DNA of 64,000 bases. It comes from Amorphophallus konjac (lineage: Eukaryota > Streptophyta > Magnoliopsida > Alismatales > Araceae). A model generated the notes under the pieces. The model saw only the letters and a list, made by a program, of their open reading frames with translations, was not told the DNA's origin and did no database searches. Positions 54,536 through 64,000 of this stretch are shown here, piece after piece (within the stretch, counting starts at the first letter, position 1; each line of letters begins with the position of its first letter). Location of the stretch: positions 150,230,732 through 150,294,731 of the forward strand of contig CM040117.1 in assembly GCA_022559845.1 (NCBI GenBank), read 5' to 3'. The position numbers and the translations under genes were made by a program.

Positions 54536-55805
54536 ATGGTGCGGAAAATTTTCAGTAGGAGGAACGCCGGTGACAAGGAAAAGGCACTAGCGACTGCGGA
54601 GGGGGAACATGTGCCCTCCCGTTCTTCCACGGGCCCCCTCTCCAACAACCAAGCCAATGCCTTACCTCCGCCGTCCGCACGGGGACAACCCACCCCCGGG
54701 AACCCCGAAGCCCTCCAGACCCTCAATGCCAAGTTGGATTTCCTCGTCGGGTTGATGAGAACCCAAGTGACCAAGGAGGAGAGGTCGCGGCTTCCTAGGG
54801 TAAGTCCTCCCCGCGCAGAAGCCTCTCGACAAACGGCTAGAGGCCGCTTCACCCTCCAAGGCGGGTATCTCATTCACAATGGGCCAGGTTGGCCCTCCTA
54901 AGCCCCGCCTCCGGAGCAAGAAGCCTCCTCCAACCCGCGGGGGAAGAAATTCGGGCAGCCTCCATAGCACACGGAAGCAGACGCGCCTGCCGAGGAGCGG
55001 CGGGGCAACAGCTGGGGAAGTACTCACAGTCCCCCGACTCCACCCCGGCGTCAGTCGGAGCTGTCCCTCCGTCTGCGAGACTTCGAGCGGAGCTTCACCG
55101 AGCAGGAGGGCGCCCTCCGTGCCCTAGAAAGGATGACAAGGAGCAATCCCTATTTTCTAACCATATTTTGAAGGCAGAGATCTCACCGCAAGTTTCCCTA
55201 CCCACCTTCAAATCTTACGACGGCTAGGGCGACCCGGTCAACCACTACAACAGCTTCGACGCCCTGATGAACCTGCACGGGACGTCCGACGCAATCAAAT
55301 GCCGAGCGTTCATGATGACTTTTGTCTAGAGCGCTCAAGCATGGTTCCGAGCCATCACCCCCGGATGCATCATTAGCTTTCGATAGTTTGGGCGACTCTT
55401 CAGGAAAGCTTCACCAGGAACAACCCCCCAAGGTCGATCGCGGGGCTATTAGCGCTCAAGCAAGCCCCGAGGGAAAAGCTATGGGCCTATATCAACCGCT
55501 TCCGAGCGGAGGCCCTGCGCATCCCTCGTCTAGACGTCGCTCCTGCCATTACCGCGCTGACCGGGGGCACTCGTGATGAAGGACTCCGGCGAGGACTGGT
55601 GCTCCATCCCCCCTCCACCCTCGGCGACTTGGTAGCCTTGGCTCTGCGTTATGCAGAGTATGAGGAAGTCCTCACCGCTTTCCGAGACCCTCCCGGCCAA
55701 AGGAAGGAGGGGAATAGGAAGTGTTCCGCCGAGCAAGCCTCTTGACCTCTAGAGGCGGCGGGGAAGCTGGCCCCTACTGATTGGTCGAGGCGCTCGGGGA
55801 AGAAG
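54536..55805 (+). pseudogene. Tat-type gag pseudogene
   Basis: The ATG at 54536 (MVRKIFSRR) shares EALQTLNAKLDFLVGLM with the minus-strand copy. It stops at 54899. The capsid core is in another frame from ~55135 (LPTFKSYDG, stop, GDPVNHYNSFDALMNLHG, AQAWFRAI) with further stops. A third frame near 55490-55740 shows the C-terminal core (YINRFRAEAL, LRRGLVLHPPSTLGDLVALALRY). No zinc knuckle or pol before the SIRE-like LTR. Confidence 0.8.
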
Positions 55806-55810
55806 CCTAC

Positions 55811-58800
55811 TGTTGGGCATGTGTAACTCTATTGTTTTGATGATGTCTGACCATGTATGTTGGGCTTGTGTATAACATACTTTTGTTTCAATGATGTCTG
55901 ACTATGATTCATTAATATAGTTTGACCTGCATTTGATAGCGACAAACACTCATGCATTTCAGGACAAGCCCACATCGGCAACAAAGTGTGTCTGCAAAGA
56001 TAGAAAGAAACCAAGTAAGGCACAAAGATTGAGGCATTAGGTTGCACAAGAATCAAGGCTAAATCATGTCAGGTCAAGTCAGTGCAGCTGCTAAAGTTGG
56101 TGCACATACTGAAGAAAGAAGGTATTTCAAGAGAAGTGTCGACACCACAGCCATTCCTCAGGAAAGGAAAGTTGATGCTACATTGCTGACAAGGTCGAAG
56201 CACACAAATGGTCAACACAAGTCAACACAGTAAAGTCTGTGCATGTTCGTGAATTAGTCATCACTAGTGCAACACGGTCGGTGCAACTTCTGGCTAAGCA
56301 ACGCACATAGCTTGTGTACGTTACTATAAGGTCCATGCACATACGAAGACAAAGTCTAAAGCACGTTGAAAAGGGTCTATGCAATACTTCCTTCAAACAA
56401 ATACATAAGAAATTCTCTTGTGTTGTCTCGACACCGCCTTGTGATGTCCCGACACATCTTGAAGAGATTGTGTTGAATTTTGAACGGTTAAGCATTGGCA
56501 TAAAAGCATGTGTCGACACATCTAACAAATGTCTCGACACCTCCAGAAGAAATCAAGCTGAAACCGTTCTGTCTCACCTCTGGTTTAATCAATGTCTCGA
56601 CACAGTCTTGGTGACATCTCGGAACCAAGCATATATGTCCCGACACAGTCTTGTGAAGTCTCGACACATCTGTCATGGGCCTTCAAGATATTCAAAGGAT
56701 GTCTTGACACACTAAGTAAAAAGTGTCGACACACTTCATGCCTCACTTCTCTATGGCGGACTTGTCTCGACACCTTGGATTCTTCCAGGAAGCGCTCTAC
56801 TGGCTATCTCACTATGTTGTGTCGACACTTACCTCGAAGGAGGTCGACACCCTTATACTTCCAGGAAGTGCTCTATTGAATATCCTACTAAGATGTGTCG
56901 ACTCTTTTCATGCAGGAGATTGACACCCTTCTTCTTCCAAGAAACCTCAAGCCAATAAACTGTCAGATCAATGGGCCATCCAGAGAGAGAAAAAGGAACT
57001 GCGAATCATTAAAATTAAGGATTTTGGGGTCTGGACCACGTCCCGAGGTCTGACCCATGCTCTACCATCTTATCACTCATTTGTCTACCTTTTGGAGATG
57101 GTTTTGTCAGAAATCCAGCTGGAAGAGCCACTTCTGTCTGCCGCGATGTAAGTCTTATCTGTCTGCCTGTCCAGACTATCTACTGTTGGAAATAGGACAC
57201 TCCGCAGTCTACCATCATCTTACTGTCGACCAATGGGCTATCCAACCAGCCATTGTATGCAGAAGAATACATTTGAGCAGAATGAGAAGACTGCATTTCT
57301 GAGGGAGTGTTATTGTAAAAATCTGATGCTTTCTAAAAGGAGATATGGTCTACTCCTTCACACAGTCTGCCATCGTACCTATCCTTGTACTTAAAACTGC
57401 GACTAGCCAATAGGAAGAGCACAGCAAGCAGCGCATTAAATGTTATGGGACATGATCACCTTCCTCTTATTGATTATCACCATCACACATGGCATTCGCT
57501 CTAGAAGATGCTCTAGCTCTCACCTTCTGGCGCACGCTTCAAGGAAGATTTGGAGGGAATACTTCGTTGATCCACTGGTCCAAAGCAAGACTTCTTGGCA
57601 TGCAATATTCTTTGACTTTCTCAACTGGTCTTCTTATTTATACCAAGCTTCCTCAACTAAAGAAGCTGCTGCTCCTGCCATCCAAAAAGTGCCACGCCCT
57701 AGACCTATCTACGAAGAATATTCCTAAGTAGCGTGAGAGCAGCCCCAGCACCTATGGGACTTAGTCCAGTGATGTGAAAGAGAGAAGAAGAAGAAGAAGA
57801 AGAGAGAGCAGCCTTGAGAGAGAAGACCATTCCTGCAGTCTACCGGTGCTTGAAGAAAAGGATCCTTAGATCCAATCTTGTAGCTGCAATCACCAGCTCC
57901 GATGTCTTGATTCATTCTTTCAGCTGGTGTCTATATTGTCTCTAGTGTTTTTCCACTGCACTTGTAGTATTTAGTTTCTATTTGTTACGGTTCGTCTATC
58001 ACCAAAACATCTAGCTTCTCCGATCCCCTGTTTAGGGATCGGGTTCCCTCTGTGGTTTCAGAGGAAGAGAGGATCAGATCCTCTGGGTGGTTCAAGCTGT
58101 TAGTCAGCCGAAAGCAAGCTATGATGCTCAGCGGATCAAGCTATGTGTCAACCGGAAAGCCTTACCGAGTTTGGTGAGGGGTGGACGTAGGTTGTGAGCT
58201 AACAACCGAACCACCTTAAAATCCTTGTGTTGTGGGTAGTATACTTTGTGAACTTGTTCCATATCCTCTATCCCAACTTCACATGTTCGTGTGCTACTTA
58301 CGCTGTTTATTTTCTCTGCACACTCAAGCGTTCAGCTTGCACAATAGTCTCATCTCGATCCCCCTGCTATCGTAGCTAACGTGGATCTTCTCAGGTGTCT
58401 GCAGCACTCTTGCTTACAAACACTTTGGAGCATCTCCCAAGCAGAGGAAGTTATCACGATGTGTGAGCAACTTTCTCCCTTGTGTATCTAACTGCATTTG
58501 TGCCTTAGGTTGCCTGCTGCACCCTTGCAAACAGAGACCAAGGTGAAAGCTTTCCCAAGAAACTTCACCTTGCTGAACACTCATTCATCTTAGCTGATCA
58601 TCGTAGCTCTCCCACCTAAGATAGTCATTTAACTTAGCTTTTCTGTTTCAAGATCTCTATAGTGTATTGGATAACATCTCATTCGGATCTGAGTTGCTAG
58701 TGAATAAGTGTCGACCTCTCTCTTGAGGAGTGTCGACCTATCTGGACTGGTCTGTTAGAGGTGTTGACCTCACTACCCTGAAGAGCAGACTCCAGCTCAC

Positions 58801-59056
58801 TTCATAGCTGGATCCTGCTAAAGGAGTGTCGACCTGCCCGCTGGGAGTGTCGACCTATCTGAACTGAGCATTGGAGTTTAACGTCATTACTTGTTCCATT
58901 CCTATCTATTCCGCTGCGCTATATGCTTAAGTGATTCATTTACCTTATAAGAGTGGTTTATGTTTTTATGAGTCAAGATTTAAATAGGCCAAAGTTATTA
59001 ATAGGATCTATTCAACCCCCCCTTCTAGATCCGATTGCACTCCGTGGGACCTAACA
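55811..59056 (+). repeat. SIRE-like 5' LTR, 3,246 bp
   Basis: TGTTGGGCATG start and GGGACCTAACA end. Contains the TCGACA array (56136-56930 and 58705-58860), a possible TATTTATA box at 57635-57642 and a GAA microsatellite (57783-57805). No ORF of interest. Both LTR extremities resemble the SIRE-like LTR at 13116-22512. Confidence 0.85.
56136..58860 (+). repeat. Dispersed TGTCGACAC / TGTCTCGACAC motif array
   Basis: About fifteen copies or close variants of TGTC(TC)GACAC lie between 56136 and 56930, including TCTCGACAC (56429, 56531, 56594, 56660, 56765), TCCCGACAC (56449, 56637) and GTCGACAC (56138, 56512, 56724, 56820, 56841). About five GTGTCGACCT forms follow near 58705-58860. The core GTCGAC is palindromic. 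Confidence 0.75.
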
Positions 59057-59058
59057 AT

Positions 59059-59070
59059 TGGTATTAGAGC
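59059..59070 (+). other. Primer-binding site, tRNA-Met type with one change
   Basis: TGGTATTAGAGC two bases after the LTR end. The common form has C in place of the second T of ATTAG. Confidence 0.8.
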
Positions 59071-59132
59071 CTAGCTCTGCTATTCCTAGATCCTACGATT
59101 TGTAGGGAAAGATCCCAGTGCATTTTGAGAAA

Positions 59133-61193
59133 ATGGCTTCATCTGCTACAGATGCTTCGAAGGCTTCTCCGCCTATGTTTGATGGTTCAGATTTTTCAAT
59201 ATGGCTGAGAGGGATGTACGTCTATGTCAAATTCACAGATCCACAATTGTGGAACCTTATATACATTGGTCCAAATGAGCTGCCATCAGATTCAAACGAA
59301 TGGTCAGCTGAACATAAGACCAAACATAACAATAACCTTGATGCACTCAATTTAATCAAAGCTGCGGTTGTTGACAGATTACTTGATCTTGTGTCTACCT
59401 ACAGCACGGCTAAGTAAGTTCTAGAGGTGTTGATGAACTTCCATGAGAAAGAAGATCAAGAGCATCAATGCCTTATCGCTGACCGATCAGAGCAGTCAAG
59501 CAATCCATCCTCATCGCAGGTAAGCTCTGATTCTGAAGACTTTACTTTTGAAGAGCTTATGGAAGCATATGATCAGTTGATCGAACAATACAAAAAGATG
59601 AAATCTGAAAACAAAAGAATGAAAAAGGACTTGAAGAAAAATAGTCAAGGTAAGAGTCATGCATGTGAAAATTGTTCTAATTTTGAAGAACTAAACAATT
59701 CTCTTACCATTGACTTGGATTTGCACAAACAAAACATTGCATGTCTAAATGATGAAATTAAAATCCTTCAGGAAGAAATCATAAGGTTGGAAGAGACTGT
59801 TCGAAAACTTAAAATCCAACCAATCTGTCAGAATGAAAGTTCCTTCTGTAACAATTGTTCAACTTTTGAAGAGCTAAATGACACTCTCACCTCTGACTTG
59901 GATGTGAATAAGCAAACTATTACATGCCTAACAAATGAAAATGGAATCCTTCAAGCTGAAATCACTAGGTTGGAAGAAATCATAAGACAACTTCAAAACC
60001 AACCTAAATCAATCTCTAATGAACAAACCATGTCGGACAAGCTAATCCCTGATAAAAGGTTGATTGAAGAAATAAAAATGGTAAAAGAACAAAATGACAT
60101 GTTGCTTGAAAGACTGTCCATTCATGAGAAGGGCAAGGGTATTGCCCATGACAGTTCTGAAAAACTAAATGAACTTCAAATGGAGATTAAAAATTACAAG
60201 GGGGTTAATGCTATGCTCAATGAGCAATTGACTATGTGTGAGGGGGACCTCGCTGAAATCGAGCTGCACGTCTCCTCATTGGAGAATGAAATCAAAGATT
60301 TAAATAATTCTCTGTCTAAGTGTATGCAGGATAAGGAAAGCATGAACAGACTCTAGGAAAAAAGAGTAAGTCATCATGAGGGAGATTCGGGTTACAAACT
60401 CGAAAACCAATGATCCTTCGGAAGCAAGGCCTACATCACTTCTGTCAAGGGTAAGAATGAAGCCAGCACTTCTTACCACCTTCCAATACAACATGCTGTT
60501 CAGAAAAACCAAAAACGCATTTGTAAGCAGCAAGGGAAGGCTCTCATGCAAAAACAGAAACCTAAGTCTGCTAGTCTTGACATGCACAACAGGAGAAGCC
60601 ATGATGACTACCATGCCTCTCATAAAGTGAATGTTTATTGCTTTCATTGTGGCATGCTTGGTCACACTGTACATGGCTGTCTCACCTTGAAAAATGATGA
60701 ACTAAGAGCAAGAAAGGATTCAAGAATTACTGCTGAAATCAAGGGTAAAAGACAGGTCAACTCTGGCAGAGGAAGTATGCAGCAGAACTCTGCACTGAAC
60801 CGCATGGGGAATCAGAAGAGTCGACACTTCCATTCGGACAGGTCGACACTCCCCATGGTCTTCAACAGAAATCACCTTCCTTGCTGCTACCACTGTAGAA
60901 AGAATGGCCACATAGTCCAGGACTGCTGGCGACTGAGAGGTAGGAGCTACTCTCATGATCAACATAACAGTTTATATGCTCACTCGTAATGGAACAATGC
61001 ACATGTGCACAGAAAAAATGGTAAACAACCTGTGCGTTGCTTCTATTGTGGTGAATATGGACATACATCCAATTATTATCCTTGGATGAGAGTGGGTGAC
61101 CATAAGACAGTAAAGAAAAGAAGATCAATTGCTAGAAATGTTGCTAACCATCAAGGACCCAAGCAAGCTTGGGTACCTAAAAATTTTGAATGA
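59133..61193 (+). pseudogene. SIRE-like gag pseudogene lacking the capsid core
   Basis: The ATG at 59133 (MASSATDASK) leads the N-terminal gag domain (PPMFDGSDFSIWLRGMYVY, LWNLIYIGPNELP). It stops at 59415 and is followed at once by the acidic/coiled-coil segment (FTFEELMEAYDQLIEQYKKM...), so the ~150-residue core found at 12965-12400 in the other SIRE-like copy is absent. One frame continues through stops at 59415, 60354 and 60987. The coiled-coil section holds an internal repeat (C-x-NC-S-x-FEEL-N-x-LT near 59670 and 59850). Three CCHC knuckles follow: 60639-60680, 60885-60926 and 61038-61079. The last has Tyr for the final Cys. The frame ends at WVPKNFE, where protease should begin. Confidence 0.85.
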
Positions 61194-64000
61194 GAATTTT
61201 GAATGTAGGGTGCCTTGGAGCTGAACAATGGATGGTCAAAAGAATAAACGCTCAAGACACATGTATGTAAATAATCCTTGTGTGTTCAACCTTTGCATGA
61301 TAGGCTTGCATTGTAAAGTGATCTCGTTATCAATAAATCATGCAAGAAATTGTCTCCCTAAACTGTTGAAAAATCCCCCATGGTGTGAGATGAACATCTC
61401 AGCTAGATTACCTGCTTTCACCGGTTGAATGGTGTTTGTACCATAGATCGGTTAATTCAGATTTGCAATCTATGGAAAAATTGTCATGTTGATAAAATTG
61501 ATGATTGAGTTGCTGATTGATCCTTTCTTTCATTTAACAACCATGTGAACCTCTTGCTTAGCATTCATGATCATTATTCCTGATGATGCCTTCCATGGCT
61601 GCATATATCTCAAATCATTACTCTCATGAACAAATGACATGCTGATTGTTTGCCTCAACTTCCATGAGCATTGGACAGAGGGGGAGTTTAAGAGTTTGCA
61701 CCTAAGGGAAGAAATGCATTGCATATGGATGTGATGTGGTCTTTGAGCATCAACTTGAAATTTCATGCCACATCATGCATTTTATGATCAAGGGACCCAA
61801 CTCTGCATGACCTCTTGGTATATAAAATGGTAAGCTGGGAGAAGAACAAATCACTTCTGTCTGGAAACCCACATCATGCGTGAGGTGGTCTTAAGGCTTC
61901 AGTTCTCTGCCAGATACCAAAGGTCAACTCATCATTAGAACAGTCTAGATGTTCAAATGCATAATTCATCAAATTTCCTGCATTGATAACATTGCATGTG
62001 ATGCACTCAGAATTCAGACACTCAATGCACAAAGTCAGGGGGAGTTCTTGCATTTCATGGTTTACCAACTTGCATATTTATTCAGAATGCATTTCATAAA
62101 ATTCATGATTGCATCATATTGTGGTCTCATACATTCAATGTTAAAAAGGACCTAAAAATGGCATCATTTTTCATGCATCATGTGTTCACTTAAAACATAG
62201 GTTTCATACTCCATGCACATGCTCAGAGGGAGTTTATTCTTCTTGAAAATCCGTCAAAACTCTGTCCTTCAGTCAAATAGGTCGACCTCTCAGTTCAACC
62301 TGGCTGAAAATTGCCTCCTACCTAAGCTCAATCCATAACCTCAGGGAGAGTGTTCCTCATCCAGTCTTGATTTCAACTCATGCAACACTATCTTCTTGAA
62401 CTAGACCACCGCATCATAATGCCTATTTTTGTTGTTGTTCATCTTAGATTCAAATGCCTTGAACTTCTCGGAGGATTCTCTATCTGTTATTAAGGTTGTT
62501 TATCAGAGTAAATCTTCAAGAAGAATCTTCTTTTATAGAGATTTGTGACTGCCTCGAACATGAATGATTTTGGTTTAACGTTAATGATTTCTTGTGTCTT
62601 GAAGTCTAAACGTCTTGAAAATGTTTGTGTTCGGGCTTAATAGACTTAAACCAGTTTCTCATATTGTTGTCCAGTTATGCCTTCTGAAATCTAAAAGTTT
62701 ATTTTAAGTACAAAGGCTTTTATGATTGAGAAACTTATGTCTAAATATTGTTTTTAAAGAATCTGATTTTCTGGGATTCCTAATGGAAAAAATCGTCAGA
62801 GTAATGACATTGGCTCACTGAGAAATATGTCTTCTCATAAATGAATTGAGATGAGATATGTCATGAAGTGCCCTTGTTAACTCTGTTGTGTTATAAGCTA
62901 TGTCATAAGGCAGAGCAATGGCCAAGTTGCTGAGAAATATGTCCCCTCATCAAGAATATGTGGTTCAATATGTCATGAGGTGACAATACTATCTCTGTTC
63001 TATTTGAAGCATGACAGTCAGTCTTACCAATTACCTAGGGATACTTGTATCTAAATAATGTGTGTCCTTACGGATATGAGGCATGCACTAGACTTAAATG
63101 CTCGTAAAAACTTCTCATGTACTCAATGAATATTATGGTTGAGATTGCAAAAGCTAAATGCACATCTATTGAAATTCTAAAATTCCATCTAGTCTTCATG
63201 CTTGTTTAATCTCAATACTTTTTAGAGTATCTCTCAAAGAAGCCAATGGAATTGAATGGGTAAGATAATAGGAGGTTAATCTGACTTTGATATGAATTTT
63301 TGGTTCAACTCTATCAAATTTGAATGTAAATGTTTTCATGAGATTGCACTGAATAGGCCAGAATTCATTAACATTAAACCAATCTATGTGTTAGGGCTAG
63401 TTCATTCGGGTTCTATAGCTGAAAATTCTGAAAAATTCTATAACTCTGATTTATGAACTTGGTCTCAGGTTAAAGAACCTTCATCTTCTATAAAGGCAAG
63501 CTGTCTTTCTATATATCCCTTGATCTTTGCTCTCTCTAGACAAATGGTATCAATGCTCCTTGATGACTTCTAACATTAGATGTCATTACATTCCTATCAA
63601 TTAATGTCAGAGCATGCCATTCCTTCTTGAAATATCATATCTTGATGCTCCTTGGTATTTGCCTTGCATAAGACATATTTGCATCAATCATTGCTAGCAT
63701 TGTTGCATGTGTATAACTTTGTAATCATTCCTTGGACATAACAATTGGAATCATCATCCATGGGCATCTGGCACAAGTTCTAACATCATTGGCATTATGG
63801 TTACAACTCAACTGGTTTCAGTTTTTCATGCAATTAGGTGGATTGCATTCTTCAACTTCGTACATACATATCTTGCATTCTGCATTCCCATGCATTGCAT
63901 AGAAAACCCAAAATGTTTGAAAAATAAAAAAAATCACTAAAAATCTTGAAAAATCTGAAATCAAAAATGTGTTATTTGGCTGCTATATTGCATCATACTG
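61194..64000 (+). other. Non-coding internal region of the SIRE-like element
   Basis: A remnant SRHM of the copia protease start is readable near 61257. After that I find no protease, integrase, RT or RNase H on either strand. The region has three GGGGGAGTT-like purine tracts (61676-61689, 62036-62046, 62224-62235), and an imperfect direct repeat at about 62800-62880 and 62925-63000 (GAGAAATATGTC ... ATATGTCATGA). The right LTR is not reached. Confidence 0.6.

Larger units (their letters stand above)
54260..55810 (+). mobile_element. Tat-type Ty3/gypsy fragment, opposite to the 6.7-8.4 kb copy
   Basis: An LTR end (similarity from ~54275 to CTTCA at 54498), a primer-site relic and a gag pseudogene, cut at 55811 by a SIRE-like LTR. 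Only ~220 bp of LTR precede the primer site against 723 bp in the other copy, so its left side is truncated. Confidence 0.75.
55811..64000 (+). mobile_element. SIRE-like copia element, pol missing, right end outside window
   Basis: LTR 55811-59056, tRNA-Met-like primer site, a gag pseudogene lacking its core, only a stub of protease, then ~2.8 kb of non-coding sequence to the window edge. LTR ends and coiled-coil gag relate it to the minus-strand SIRE-like element. CCTAC (55806-55810) would be its left target site. Confidence 0.8.

Overview
The window is a stack of plant LTR retrotransposons with no recognisable single-copy cellular gene. The lineages are diagnostic of a flowering-plant-type nuclear genome: Ty3/gypsy Tekay-like chromoviruses, Athila and Tat, and Ty1/copia SIRE-like and Ale-like elements, with a LINE 3' end and a 289-bp TRIM/SMART-type element. 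Most coding regions carry stops or frameshifts, so the DNA is probably silent intergenic heterochromatin. The species cannot be told from the sequence.

Left half (1-27040), from outermost to innermost. A tiny TRIM (26752-27040) lies against a minus-strand Ale-like copia (22513-26751). The RNase H of that copia is cut by a minus-strand SIRE-like copia (8448-22512). The 5' LTR of the SIRE-like element is itself split by a complete 7.4-kb plus-strand element (14108-21554, target duplication GTCCT) that has gag and a second long ORF but no pol. The SIRE-like RT is cut by a Tat-like element (6727-8447), and the Tat gag is cut by a Tekay-type gag-only element with a 4.7-kb LTR (1-6726), whose 3' LTR runs off the left edge.

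Middle (27041-31218): old debris. It holds a decayed copia RT/RNase H with an internal duplication, an LTR-like scrap, and a LINE 3' end with its poly(A) tail.

Right half (31219-64000): a plus-strand Tekay-like element (31219-54259). Its 5' LTR is split by a 12.1-kb Athila element (32648-44758, target duplication GACGC). Its 3' LTR stops at a truncated plus-strand Tat fragment (54260-55810), which is in turn cut by a SIRE-like element with a 3.2-kb LTR, a broken gag and no pol (55811 to the right edge).

Most notable: (i) two tandem copies of a ~110-nt element in the Athila leader (35403-35745) that appear to fold alike, with compensatory base changes between copies; (ii) the pol-less 7.4-kb element, whose gag overlaps in the -1 register a second open frame of about 469 codons that I do not recognise; (iii) arrays of short CpG-bearing motifs, often inverted pairs, in four different LTR families. 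All boundaries, alignments, identities and folds were done by eye.
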